In this document: piece after piece, positions 1 through 6,970 of the stretch
Layout: each line of letters starts with the position of its first letter
Numbering within the stretch: position 1 is the stretch's first letter
The notes under the pieces: generated by a model
What the model saw: only the letters and a program-made list of their open reading frames with translations
The model's database searches: none
What the model was told of the DNA's origin: nothing
Program-made: the position numbers and the translations under genes
Origin: JAQSWP01 sp040255215
GTDB lineage: Bacteria > Pseudomonadota > Alphaproteobacteria > Reyranellales > JAQSWP01
DNA length: 22,971 nt
Direction: 5' to 3'
NCBI GenBank assembly: GCA_040255215.1
Contig: JBDZUM010000063.1
Coordinates: forward strand, 1 to 22,971

Positions 1-629
1 TCGGGATCGGCCATGATCGCCTGGCGGCCGACCTCGTGGAAGGCGATGTTCTGCGCCGAATGGCGCGCCGCCGTGGCGATGGGAATGGCGGAGAACACCC
101 GCTCGGGATAGGCGCTGGCCCATTGCAGCACCTGCATGCCGCCCATCGACCCGCCCAGCACGCAGAACAGGGTTTCGATGCCGAGATGGTCGAGCAGCAT
201 GGCCTGGGCGCGCACCATGTCGGCGATGGTGACGACCGGAAAGCCCAGCCCATAGGGCGCGCCGGTGGCGGGGTCGGTCTCGCTCGGACCGACGCTGCCC
301 ATGCAGCCGCCGATGACGTTGGCGCAGATGATGAAATATTTCGCCGGATCGAGCGGCTTGCCCGGCGCCACCAAGCTGGTCCACCAGCCCGGCTTGCCGG
401 TCACCGGATGCACGTCGGCGACGAACTGGTCGAGCGTCAGCGCATGGCAGATCAGCACCGCGTTGCTGCGCTCGGCGTTGAGCGTGCCGTAGGTCTGGTA
501 GGCGACGGTGAAGGGGCCCAGTTCCGCACCGCAATCGAGCCGCAGCCGGCGTTCCGCGCCCAGCACGGCGGACTTGCCGGCGCGCAGCGCCAGCGCGCTT
601 GGCGGCATGGGATCGGGGGCGGCGGTCAT
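1..629 (-). CDS. metX: Homoserine O-acetyltransferase MetX, 3' end outside the window
   Basis: It acylates homoserine with acetyl-CoA, the first committed step of methionine synthesis by direct sulfhydrylation, in the cytoplasm. About 209 residues are visible from the ATG at 629; the family is usually 370-400 residues, so the C-terminal half, with the catalytic Asp and His, lies beyond position 1. The alpha/beta-hydrolase nucleophile elbow GGSMGG places the Ser nucleophile at about residue 161. The family motif GGCMGSVGPSE lies at about 107-117 and AYQTYGTLN at about 43-51. The gene runs divergently from the aromatic amino acid operon, with about 150 bases between. A few MetX-like proteins use succinyl-CoA instead, which the visible part does not settle. 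In many alphaproteobacteria metW follows; it would lie outside this window. Confidence 0.93.
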   Translation of the reverse strand, partial: MTAAPDPMPPSALALRAGKSAVLGAERRLRLDCGAELGPFTVAYQTYGTLNAERSNAVLICHALTLDQFVADVHPVTGKPGWWTSLVAPGKPLDPAKYFIICANVIGGCMGSVGPSETDPATGAPYGLGFPVVTIADMVRAQAMLLDHLGIETLFCVLGGSMGGMQVLQWASAYPERVFSAIPIATAARHSAQNIAFHEVGRQAIMADP

Positions 630-672
630 GACTGAAAACCGGTCGTTTCGGCCTTGTTTGCAAAGGGTTCGC

Positions 673-702
673 TAGCTAGGGACCGACGCCCCCCGGTGTC
701 AA
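673..702 (-). promoter_or_regulatory. Candidate sigma-70-type promoter for metX
   Basis: On the minus strand a perfect TTGACA (702..697) is followed after 18 bases by TAGCTA (678..673). This would give a leader of about 40 bases ahead of the metX ATG at 629. The -10 sits inside the self-complementary CTAGCTAG, which might also serve as a protein-binding site. The transcript between it and metX can form a small CCTT/AAGG hairpin, but I could not match a SAM riboswitch. Visual match only. Confidence 0.45.
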
Positions 703-780
703 TGTTTTCTTTGCTTTTGCGCCCTTCTGCCCCTACTACTATCGCCCTTCGCCCGGACCGGGCCGAGCCACAGCAATCCC

Positions 781-1647
781 ATGCCCAGCGAACTCGAAAA
801 ACTTCGCCGCCAGATCGACGAGATCGACAATGCGCTGCACGATCTGGTGCGCCAGCGCACGGCGATCGTCGAGCGCATCGGTCGCGCCAAGGGCGCCGAT
901 GGCCGGCTGGCGCTGCGGCCCGGCCGCGAGGCGCTGGTGCTGCGCCGGCTGATCGAGCGCCATGACGGCAGTTTCCCGCTTGCGGCCCTGGTGCGCATGT
1001 GGCGCGAGATGATCTCGGCCGTCACCGGCCTGCAGGGCCCGTTCTCGATCGCCGTCTGCGTGCCCGAAGACCAGCGCGGCTTCTGGGACATGGCGCGCGA
1101 CCATTTCGGCATTCAGGTTCCCATGCGCCGTCACACCACGCCGGCGCGCGTGCTGGCCGACATCGCCGAAGATGCCAACGTCGTCGGCATGCTGCCGCTG
1201 CCGGTCGAGGGCGATCCGCAGCCCTGGTGGCCGGCGCTCAACAGCAACGAGCCGACGACGCCCTGCATCGTGGCGCGCGCGCCGTTCTACCGCACCGGCA
1301 ATCCGCGCACTGAGGGCCTGTCGGCGCTGGTGCTGGCGCGGCTGCAGCCCGAACCCAGCGGGCCCGAGGAAGCGGGATTAGACCGTTCGCTGCTGATCCT
1401 AGATTCGCCGTCCGATCTCAGCCGCTCGCGCATTTCGCAGGCGCTGGCGGCGGTCGGCCTGCCGGGCTTCACCTCGGCGATCCGCCACGACATCGCCGGC
1501 GGCGGCACGCTCTACCTGGTCGAACTGCCGGCCTTTATCATTGCCGGCGATCCCCGGCTCGGCGCCATCGAGCAGGCCCTGGCGACGCCCAATCTGCGGC
1601 TGACGCCGGTCGGCGCCTACGCCGTGCCGGTCGATCTGGCCGGCTGA
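781..1647 (+). CDS. Chorismate mutase (AroQ type II) fused to a degenerate prephenate dehydratase/ACT-like region
   Basis: Converts chorismate to prephenate, the branch point to Phe and Tyr. Residues 1-90 are an all-helical AroQ domain; R9, R26, K37 and R49-E50 align with the active-site residues R11, R28, K39 and R51-E52 of the E. coli P-protein. The remaining 190 residues are not a standard stand-alone chorismate mutase. Their layout follows prephenate dehydratase: FSIAVCVPE in place of the opening strand, GMLPLPVEG where the family has VPIENSxxG, and a final stretch ending LTPVGAYAV that resembles the end of an ACT domain (LGSYP). The catalytic TRF motif is missing, so dehydratase activity is unlikely and a role in Phe/Tyr sensing is possible. 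The first gene of an operon with hisC and tyrA. The ATG at 781 lacks a clear ribosome-binding site, but it begins the AroQ helix at the expected place. Confidence 0.85.
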   Translation: MPSELEKLRRQIDEIDNALHDLVRQRTAIVERIGRAKGADGRLALRPGREALVLRRLIERHDGSFPLAALVRMWREMISAVTGLQGPFSIAVCVPEDQRGFWDMARDHFGIQVPMRRHTTPARVLADIAEDANVVGMLPLPVEGDPQPWWPALNSNEPTTPCIVARAPFYRTGNPRTEGLSALVLARLQPEPSGPEEAGLDRSLLILDSPSDLSRSRISQALAAVGLPGFTSAIRHDIAGGGTLYLVELPAFIIAGDPRLGAIEQALATPNLRLTPVGAYAVPVDLAG

Positions 1648-1666
1648 TCCGTACGGAGAGAGAAGG

Positions 1667-2761
1667 ATGAGCACGCTGAAGCCGCGTCCGGGCATTCTCG
1701 ACATCGCCCCCTATGTCGGCGGCAAGGATTCTATCCCGGGCTTCGAGAAGCCGACCAAACTGTCGTCCAACGAGGGCGCGCTCGGTCCCAGCCCGAAGGC
1801 CATGGAGGCCTATCGCAAGGCGGCTTCCGACCTGCATCGCTATCCCGAAGGCGGTTCCACCGACCTGCGCGCCGCCATTGGCCGCCATTACGGGCTGGAT
1901 CCGGCGCGCATCGTCTGCGGCGCCGGCTCCGACGAGCTTTTGAACCTGCTGGTGCGCGCCTATCTCGGGCCGGGCGAGGAGCTGCTCTACAGCGCCCACG
2001 GCTTCATGATGTACCCGATCAACGCCAAGGGCGTCGGGGCGACGCCGGTTGCGGCGCCGGAAAAGGACCTGCGCGGCGACGTCGACGCCATGCTGGCCAA
2101 GGTGACGTCGAATACGCGCATCGTCTGCGTCGCCAATCCCAACAACCCGACCGGCAGCTACCTGACCCGCGAGGAGCTGAAGAAGCTGCACGACGGCCTG
2201 CCGAAGAACGTGCTGCTGGTGATCGACGCGGCCTATGCCGAGTACGTCTCGCGCAACGACTACTCGGCCGGGCTGGAGCTGGTCGATGCCGCCGACAACG
2301 TGGTGATGACCCGCACCTTCTCGAAAATCTACGGGCTGGGCGGACTGCGGCTGGGCTGGATGTACGCCTCCGCGACGATCACCGACACGATCAATCGCCT
2401 GCGCCAGCCCTTCAACGTCAATCTGGCCGCCCAGGCCGCCGGCATCGCCGCCTTGGAAGACGTGGCGCATACCGACGCGCAGCGCACCAACAACGACGTC
2501 TGGCTGCCGTGGTTCACGAAGGAACTCACTGCGCTTGGGCTGCATGTCTATCCGTCGGTGGGCAATTTCGTGCTGGTGAAGTTCCCGGCCGAGAAGGGTC
2601 GCGACGCCGAAGCTGCCAACGCCGCTTTGCTCAAGGCGGGCATCATTCCGCGCATGATGGGCGGCTATGGGTTGGGCGACTGCCTGCGCATCACCATCGG
2701 CCGGGAGGACGAGATGCGGGCGGCGCGCGATGCGCTGGCGAAATTCGTCGGCAAGGCATGA
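1667..2761 (+). CDS. hisC: Histidinol-phosphate / aromatic aminotransferase (HisC family)
   Basis: A PLP-dependent class I/II aminotransferase of 364 residues, normal HisC length. Visible are the Schiff-base lysine K220 in TRTFSKIYGLGG, the NPNNPTG motif at 157-163, the cofactor aspartate D187 in VIDAAYAEY and the terminal arginine region RITIG. A purine-rich ribosome site (GGAGAGAGAAGG) directly precedes the ATG. HisC makes histidinol phosphate in histidine synthesis, but many HisC enzymes also transaminate aromatic keto acids. Here it lies between chorismate mutase and tyrA, overlapping the latter, and no other his gene is nearby. It probably serves phenylalanine/tyrosine synthesis alone or in addition, as reported for the hisH-tyrC pair of Zymomonas mobilis. 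Which substrate dominates cannot be read from the sequence. Confidence 0.93.
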   Translation: MSTLKPRPGILDIAPYVGGKDSIPGFEKPTKLSSNEGALGPSPKAMEAYRKAASDLHRYPEGGSTDLRAAIGRHYGLDPARIVCGAGSDELLNLLVRAYLGPGEELLYSAHGFMMYPINAKGVGATPVAAPEKDLRGDVDAMLAKVTSNTRIVCVANPNNPTGSYLTREELKKLHDGLPKNVLLVIDAAYAEYVSRNDYSAGLELVDAADNVVMTRTFSKIYGLGGLRLGWMYASATITDTINRLRQPFNVNLAAQAAGIAALEDVAHTDAQRTNNDVWLPWFTKELTALGLHVYPSVGNFVLVKFPAEKGRDAEAANAALLKAGIIPRMMGGYGLGDCLRITIGREDEMRAARDALAKFVGKA

Positions 2762-3651
2762 GCGCCGCGCAGTCTCCTTTGTTCGGCAAGCTGGCGCTGA
2801 TCGGCATCGGGCTGATCGGTTCGTCGATCGCCCGCGCCGCTCGGCAGCATAATCTCGCCGGCACGATCACGGCGGCGACGCGCCGCAAGGAAACGGCCGA
2901 CGAAGCCCGCGCACTCGGCATCGTCGACCAGGTCGGCACCGATGCGGTCGAGGCGGTCAAGGACGCCGATTTCGTCATCCTGTGCACGCCGGTCGGCGCC
3001 AATGCCGAGGCCATGGCGCAGATCGCGCCGCATCTGAAGAAAGGCGCCATCGTTTCCGACGTCGGCTCCGTCAAGCAGGCCGTTATCCGCGACGTCGGTC
3101 CGCTGGTGCCGGAGGGCGTGCATTTCGTGCCGGCCCATCCGGTGGCCGGCACCGAGCATTCCGGTCCCGCCGCGGGTTTCGCCGAGCTGTTCAAGGGGCG
3201 CTGGTGCATCGTCACGCCGATTCCCGGCAGCGATCGGGCGGCGGTCGACAAGGTGGTCGAGTTCTGGCGCCGCTGCGGCAGCGAGATGGAGGAGATGCCG
3301 GCCGACCATCACGACAAGATCCTGGCCATCACCTCGCATCTGCCCCATCTGATTGCCTACACCATCGTCGGCACCGCGACCGATCTCGAGGACCACATCA
3401 AGGCCGAGGTCATCAAGTTCGCGGCCGGCGGCTTCCGCGACTTCACCCGCATCGCCGCTTCCGATCCGACCATGTGGCGCGACGTGTTCCTCAACAACAG
3501 GGAGGCGGTGCTGGAAATGCTGGGCCGCTTCTCCGAGGACATCTCCGCCCTGCAGCGCGCCATTCGCTGGGGCGAGGGCGACAAGCTCTACGAGCTGTTC
3601 GAGCGCACCCGCGCCATCCGCCGCGCCCTGATCGACGCCAGGCAGGCCTGA
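2758..3651 (+). CDS. tyrA: Prephenate/arogenate (cyclohexadienyl) dehydrogenase
   Basis: Oxidatively decarboxylates prephenate or arogenate with NAD(P), giving hydroxyphenylpyruvate or tyrosine. The 297-residue protein starts with a Rossmann fold, IGIGLIGSS at 15-23, then ILCTPVG at 74-80 and SDVGSVK at 100-106. The catalytic histidine motif PAHPVAGTEHSG puts H127 and H134 in the active site. The C-terminal half is the helical dimerisation domain, and there is no C-terminal ACT domain. The ATG overlaps the hisC stop (ATGA), which supports translational coupling; the same frame stays open upstream to about 2509, but that part is inside hisC and has no homology. The choice of prephenate or arogenate as substrate is open; cyclohexadienyl is the safe name. 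Confidence 0.93.
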   Translation: MSAAQSPLFGKLALIGIGLIGSSIARAARQHNLAGTITAATRRKETADEARALGIVDQVGTDAVEAVKDADFVILCTPVGANAEAMAQIAPHLKKGAIVSDVGSVKQAVIRDVGPLVPEGVHFVPAHPVAGTEHSGPAAGFAELFKGRWCIVTPIPGSDRAAVDKVVEFWRRCGSEMEEMPADHHDKILAITSHLPHLIAYTIVGTATDLEDHIKAEVIKFAAGGFRDFTRIAASDPTMWRDVFLNNREAVLEMLGRFSEDISALQRAIRWGEGDKLYELFERTRAIRRALIDARQA

Positions 3652-3673
3652 CCCGGCCAGCGGACGCGATCGC

Positions 3674-4750
3674 ATGGCCGTCACCCCGCCGATCGATCCC
3701 GCGCCGCGCGCCTACCCGCCCTTCGTCACGCTGATGCAGCGCGCTGCCGGCGGCCGCGAGCGAGCGCCGGCAACCTGCACCGTCGCCGACATCGAGGCAT
3801 GGCTGCTCGGTCCGGCACTGCAGGAAAACGACATGCTGTCGCTGGTCGACCGGTTGTTCTGGATGCTGCGCGCCGCCGGCCTGCCGCTCGACCGCGCCAG
3901 CCTGCATGTCGGCACCTTGCATCCGCAGCTCATCGGCTTCGCCTGGAACTGGCTGCTGCAGGACGGGCTGTGCGACGAGGTCAAGGTCGCCGCCGAATCG
4001 CTGCAGACCGAATCCTATCGCCGCAATCCGCTCTATCGCGTCATCGAGTTCGGCGAAACGGTGCGGGCGCGGCCCGACGATGCGGGCGACGTGGCGCGCT
4101 TCCCGCTGGTGGCCGACCTGGCGAAGTCCGGCTTCACCGAGTACGTCGCTTTGCCGCTGAGCGGCGCGGCCTACCACAACGCGGCAACGGTCGCGACGCG
4201 CCATCGCGAAGGCTTCACCGCCGAGCAGCGCAGCCAGCTCGACCGCGTGCTGGCGCTCTTCGCTCTGCATGTCGAGCGCCATATCGCGCTGCGCATCGCG
4301 CAGAACGCGCTCGACGCCTATCTCGGCGGCCTGGCGGCGCGGCGCGTGCTCAGCGGGTCGATCAGGCGCGGCGGCGGCGAGCCGATCCGCGCGGTGATCT
4401 GGGTCTCCGACCTGCGCGGCTTCACCGACCTGTCCGAGCGCCTGGCCGGTCCGGACATGGCTGCTCAATGCCTATTTCGAGGAGATGGCCGGCGCGGTGC
4501 TGGCGCAGGGCGGCGAAGTGCTGAAATTCGTTGGCGATGGGCTGCTCGCCGCCTTTCCGCTGGACGGCGACGGCCGCGCTGCCGCAGCGGCGGCCCTGGC
4601 GGCGGCGCGCGACGCGGTCGCCCGGTTCGAACGGCTCAACGCCGATCCGCCGGCCGCACTCGCCGCCATCGCCGGCTGGCGGCCGCTGCGTTCGGGCATC
4701 GCGCTGCACGAGGGCGAGGTGTTCTTCGGCAATATCGGCGCGCCCGACCG
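3674..4750 (+). CDS. Class III adenylate/guanylate cyclase, frameshifted and cut by the assembly gap
   Basis: Would make cyclic AMP (or cGMP) from the nucleoside triphosphate. Residues 1-230 form an N-terminal region (AWLLGPAL, ASLHVGTLHPQ) that I recognise from alphaproteobacterial cyclases; it may be GAF-like but I cannot assign it firmly. The catalytic domain starts at VIWVSDLRGFTDLSERL, with metal-binding D246. Near 4457-4461 the frame changes: the first frame drifts into AAQCLF, while LLNAYFEEMAGAVL continues in the frame beginning at 4461. That second frame carries EVLKFVGDGLLAAF with the second metal Asp (codon near 4536) and a Lys typical of ATP-using enzymes, then GEVFFGNIGAPD. The end is lost in the N run. 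One extra base or two missing bases explain the shift; an assembly error near the gap and a true mutation are both possible. It follows tyrA by 22 bases. Confidence 0.82.
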
Positions 4751-4850
4751 NNNNNNNNNNNNNNNNNNNNNNNNNNNNNNNNNNNNNNNNNNNNNNNNNN
4801 NNNNNNNNNNNNNNNNNNNNNNNNNNNNNNNNNNNNNNNNNNNNNNNNNN
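4751..4850. other. Assembly gap of exactly 100 N
   Basis: The round length marks a scaffold gap of nominal size. Two convergent genes, the cyclase and gpt, both lose their 3' ends here. Their missing parts need more than 100 bases in total, so the true distance is larger. Any ORF drawn through the gap is a chimera. Confidence 0.98.
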
Positions 4851-5311
4851 GTCGCCTCCTGATCCCATGGGAACAGGATCCACGTGTCCTGGCTGACTTC
4901 GGTGATGTAGGTGTCGACCAGGGGCCGGCCGGCCGGCTTGGCGTAGACCGTGGCGAAATGGGCCTTGGGCAGCAGCTCGCGCACCGCCTTGGCGGTGATG
5001 CCGGTATCCACCAGATCGTCGACCAGCAGCCAGTCCTCGCCCTGGCTGGCCATCGCCTCGTGCGGCGGCTTCAGCATCTTGACCTTGCCGCCGCGCTCCA
5101 GCTTGTCGTAAGCGGCGCAGCACACCGTATCGATCAGCCGCAGGTCGAGCTCGCGGGCGACGATGGCGGCCGGCACCAGCCCGCCGCGGGTGATGGCGAT
5201 CAGGCCGCGGAACGGCGTCCGCTCCGCCAGCCGCCACGCCATCGCCTTGCAATGCCGGTGCAGCTCGTCCCACGACACCGGAAACATCCTGTTGTAGCCC
5301 GACCCCATCAT
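4851..5311 (-). CDS. gpt: Xanthine-guanine phosphoribosyltransferase, 3' end lost in the gap
   Basis: Salvages xanthine and guanine by joining them to PRPP to give XMP and GMP. About 153 residues are visible. The PRPP-binding loop LLVDDLVDTG lies at 95-104; further matches to E. coli Gpt are ITRGGLVPAAIVAREL (40-55), DTVC (61-64), KAHFATVYAKPAGRPLVD (116-133) and QDTWILFPWD near the end. Only the last few residues appear to be lost in the N run. I chose the double ATG at 5311, which has a GGGAG about ten bases upstream; a later ATG at 5287 would still keep the whole conserved fold. It runs divergently from the EamA permease, with 91 bases between them. Confidence 0.93.
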
Positions 5312-5361
5312 GCGCCGTCGTCTCCCTCTGATGGCGCCAGTCTGCAATGCGCCGGGCGCGG

Positions 5362-5389
5362 TTGCGAGCGGGTTATTGGGCGCTAAACT
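5362..5389 (+). promoter_or_regulatory. Candidate promoter for the EamA permease
   Basis: TTGCGA (5362-5367), a 16-base spacer and TAAACT (5384-5389) resemble a sigma-70 promoter. A start about seven bases downstream of the -10 would leave almost no leader before the ATG at 5403, so the mRNA could be nearly leaderless. Visual match only. Confidence 0.33.
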
Positions 5390-5402
5390 CCCGCCCGCCA
5401 TC

Positions 5403-6314
5403 ATGTCCCAGCCCAGCCCCATCCCTTCGCAAGCCGGCCTGCCGCGCTGGCAGGCGATCGTCCTGCCGGCCCTGTTCGTGCCGCTGTGGAGCACCGGCTT
5501 CATCGGCGCCAAGCTCGGCCTGCCCTATGCCGAGCCCTATACCTTCCTGCTGCTGCGCTATGGCATCGCCACAGTGGCGCTGGCCGGCGCGGCGCTGGTG
5601 CTGCGCGCGCCCTGGCCGACGCGCTGGCGGGACTGGGGCCATATCGCGGTGGCGGGGCTTCTGATCCACGCCGTCTATATCTCCTGCGTGTTCGATTCGA
5701 TCTACCACGGCCTGCCGTCGGGCGTGTCGGCGCTGATCGTCGGCCTGCAGCCGCTGCTGACGGCCGCCATCGTCGGGCCGATGCTGGGCGAGCGCGTCAC
5801 GCGCCGGCAATGGGCCGGCCTGCTGCTGGGCCTGGCCGGCGTCACGATGGTGGTGTGGGAGAAGCTGGTGCTGAGCGTCGATGGCCTGTGGGCGGTCGGC
5901 CTCTCGGTCATCGCGCTGCTCGGCATCACCGCCGGCACCGTCTACCAGAAGCGCTTCTGCCCGACGCTCGATCTGCGCTCGGGCACGGCGATCCAGTACG
6001 TCGCCACCACGATCTACGTCGCGTTCTTCGCCTTCACCATCGAGACGCGACAGGTGGAATGGAGCGGCGAATTCGTCTTCGCGCTGTCGTGGTCGATCGT
6101 CATCCTCTCCATCGGCGCGGTCTCGCTGCTGTTCTACCTGCTGCGTCACGGCGCGGCCTCGCGCACAGCAGCGCTCTTCTATCTGGTGCCGCCCTGCACG
6201 GCGATCATCGCCTACTTCCTGTTCGACGAGCGGCTGGGGCTGCTGGCGCTGGCCGGCATGGCGCTGGTTGCCTTCGGCGTGGCGCTGGCGACGCGGCCGG
6301 CGAAAGCCGCCTGA
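5403..6314 (+). CDS. EamA/DMT-family permease
   Basis: An inner-membrane exporter-like protein of 303 residues, the usual size for the drug/metabolite transporter superfamily with two EamA repeats and ten helices. It starts PALFVPLWSTGFIGAKLGLPYAEP at about 19-42, which is the hallmark first helix of the family, and ends with ILSIGAVSLLFYLL and AFFLFDERLGLL-type repeat signatures (here AYFLFDERLGLLALAG). The substrate is not predictable: amino acids, riboflavin, nucleosides and drugs are all known for relatives. The ATG at 5403 gives a normal short N-terminus; the frame is open further upstream to about 5310, but that part overlaps the promoter region. The next gene begins one base after its stop codon, so the two are very likely co-transcribed. 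Confidence 0.9.
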   Translation: MSQPSPIPSQAGLPRWQAIVLPALFVPLWSTGFIGAKLGLPYAEPYTFLLLRYGIATVALAGAALVLRAPWPTRWRDWGHIAVAGLLIHAVYISCVFDSIYHGLPSGVSALIVGLQPLLTAAIVGPMLGERVTRRQWAGLLLGLAGVTMVVWEKLVLSVDGLWAVGLSVIALLGITAGTVYQKRFCPTLDLRSGTAIQYVATTIYVAFFAFTIETRQVEWSGEFVFALSWSIVILSIGAVSLLFYLLRHGAASRTAALFYLVPPCTAIIAYFLFDERLGLLALAGMALVAFGVALATRPAKAA

Positions 6315-6315
6315 C

Positions 6316-6849
6316 ATGGCCGACGATCTGCACGTCTTCGCCTACGGCTCGCTGATGTGGGATCCGGGCTTCGCCTTCGAGGATCGCCGGCCCGGCCTGC
6401 TGCGCGGCTACCATCGCGCCTTCTGCATCCATTCCCACTACTATCGCGGCACGCCGGAGAATCCCGGGCTGGTGCTGGGGCTCGATCGCGGCGGCGCCTG
6501 CCGCGGCCTGGTCTATCGCGTCGCGCCCGAAAGCGCGGCGGAGGTGCGCGCCTATCTGTGGGAGCGCGAGATCGGCAATGACGGCGTCTACAAGGAGAAG
6601 ACCCTGCCGGTGCTGCTCGACGGCGGCGCCGTCGTGCCGGCGCTGACCTACGTCGCCGATCGAGACCACCCGCAATATGCCGGCCGCCTGGCGCCGGAAC
6701 AGGCCGCGAGGCTGATCCGCAACGGCGTCGGCCAGCGCGGCCGCTGCCTCGACTATTTCGCCAGCACCGTGCGCCATCTCGAGGAACTGGGCTTCCGCGA
6801 GACGCCACTGCACCGTCTGCTCGAGCTGGCCACCGCGCCGGCGGAGTGA
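6316..6849 (+). CDS. chaC: ChaC-type gamma-glutamylcyclotransferase
   Basis: Degrades glutathione to 5-oxoproline and Cys-Gly in the cytoplasm. The 177-residue protein starts with the substrate-binding signature FAYGSLMWDPGF (8-19), followed by LLRGYHRAFCIHS (28-40), RGLVYRV (63-69) and the YLWEREI segment (80-86), in which E85 lines up with the catalytic glutamate of ChaC (E83 is a second nearby acid). The later AYVADRDHPQYAG-like stretch (here TYVADRDHPQYAG) is also typical. It starts one base after the permease stop, so a shared transcript is likely; the permease might move a related thiol or amino acid, but that is only inference from adjacency. Confidence 0.92.
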   Translation: MADDLHVFAYGSLMWDPGFAFEDRRPGLLRGYHRAFCIHSHYYRGTPENPGLVLGLDRGGACRGLVYRVAPESAAEVRAYLWEREIGNDGVYKEKTLPVLLDGGAVVPALTYVADRDHPQYAGRLAPEQAARLIRNGVGQRGRCLDYFASTVRHLEELGFRETPLHRLLELATAPAE

Positions 6850-6899
6850 AGCGTCAGACCGGCCGGGATCCCACTTCGTCGCCTGTTCCTTTTGCGAGG

Positions 6900-6917
6900 C
6901 CTGCGTATGATCGCAGG
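6900..6917. other. Perfect 6-bp stem-loop between chaC and the MgtC-like gene
   Basis: CCTGCG, a loop TATGAT, then CGCAGG. No T-run follows, so it is not a standard intrinsic terminator. The loop itself reads like a -10 hexamer, but I see no good -35 at the right distance. It lies in the 121-base space 6850-6970. Confidence 0.4.
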
Positions 6918-6970
6918 AGGCCGCCCCGTCCAGTGGCCCGAACCTGTGACTTCTGACAGCCGGAGATCGC

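Noticed and set aside
630..672. Possible SAM-II riboswitch in the metX leader
   Set aside because: A small CCTT/AAGG hairpin is present, but I could not find the SAM-II pseudoknot layout or its conserved loop bases.
2509..2757. Upstream extension of tyrA to 380 residues
   Set aside because: The extra part lies in hisC in another frame, and the ATG at 2758 begins exactly at the family N-terminus.
3674..5386. 570-residue plus-strand frame from the cyclase through the N gap
   Set aside because: It leaves the true cyclase frame at 4460, crosses unknown bases and then reads the complement of gpt.
4472..5512. 346-residue minus-strand frame joining gpt to the complement of the cyclase
   Set aside because: It is joined only through the N run; the gpt part starts at 5311 and the rest is antisense to the cyclase.
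6900..6917. Intrinsic terminator after chaC
   Set aside because: The stem is perfect, but no T-run follows on either strand.
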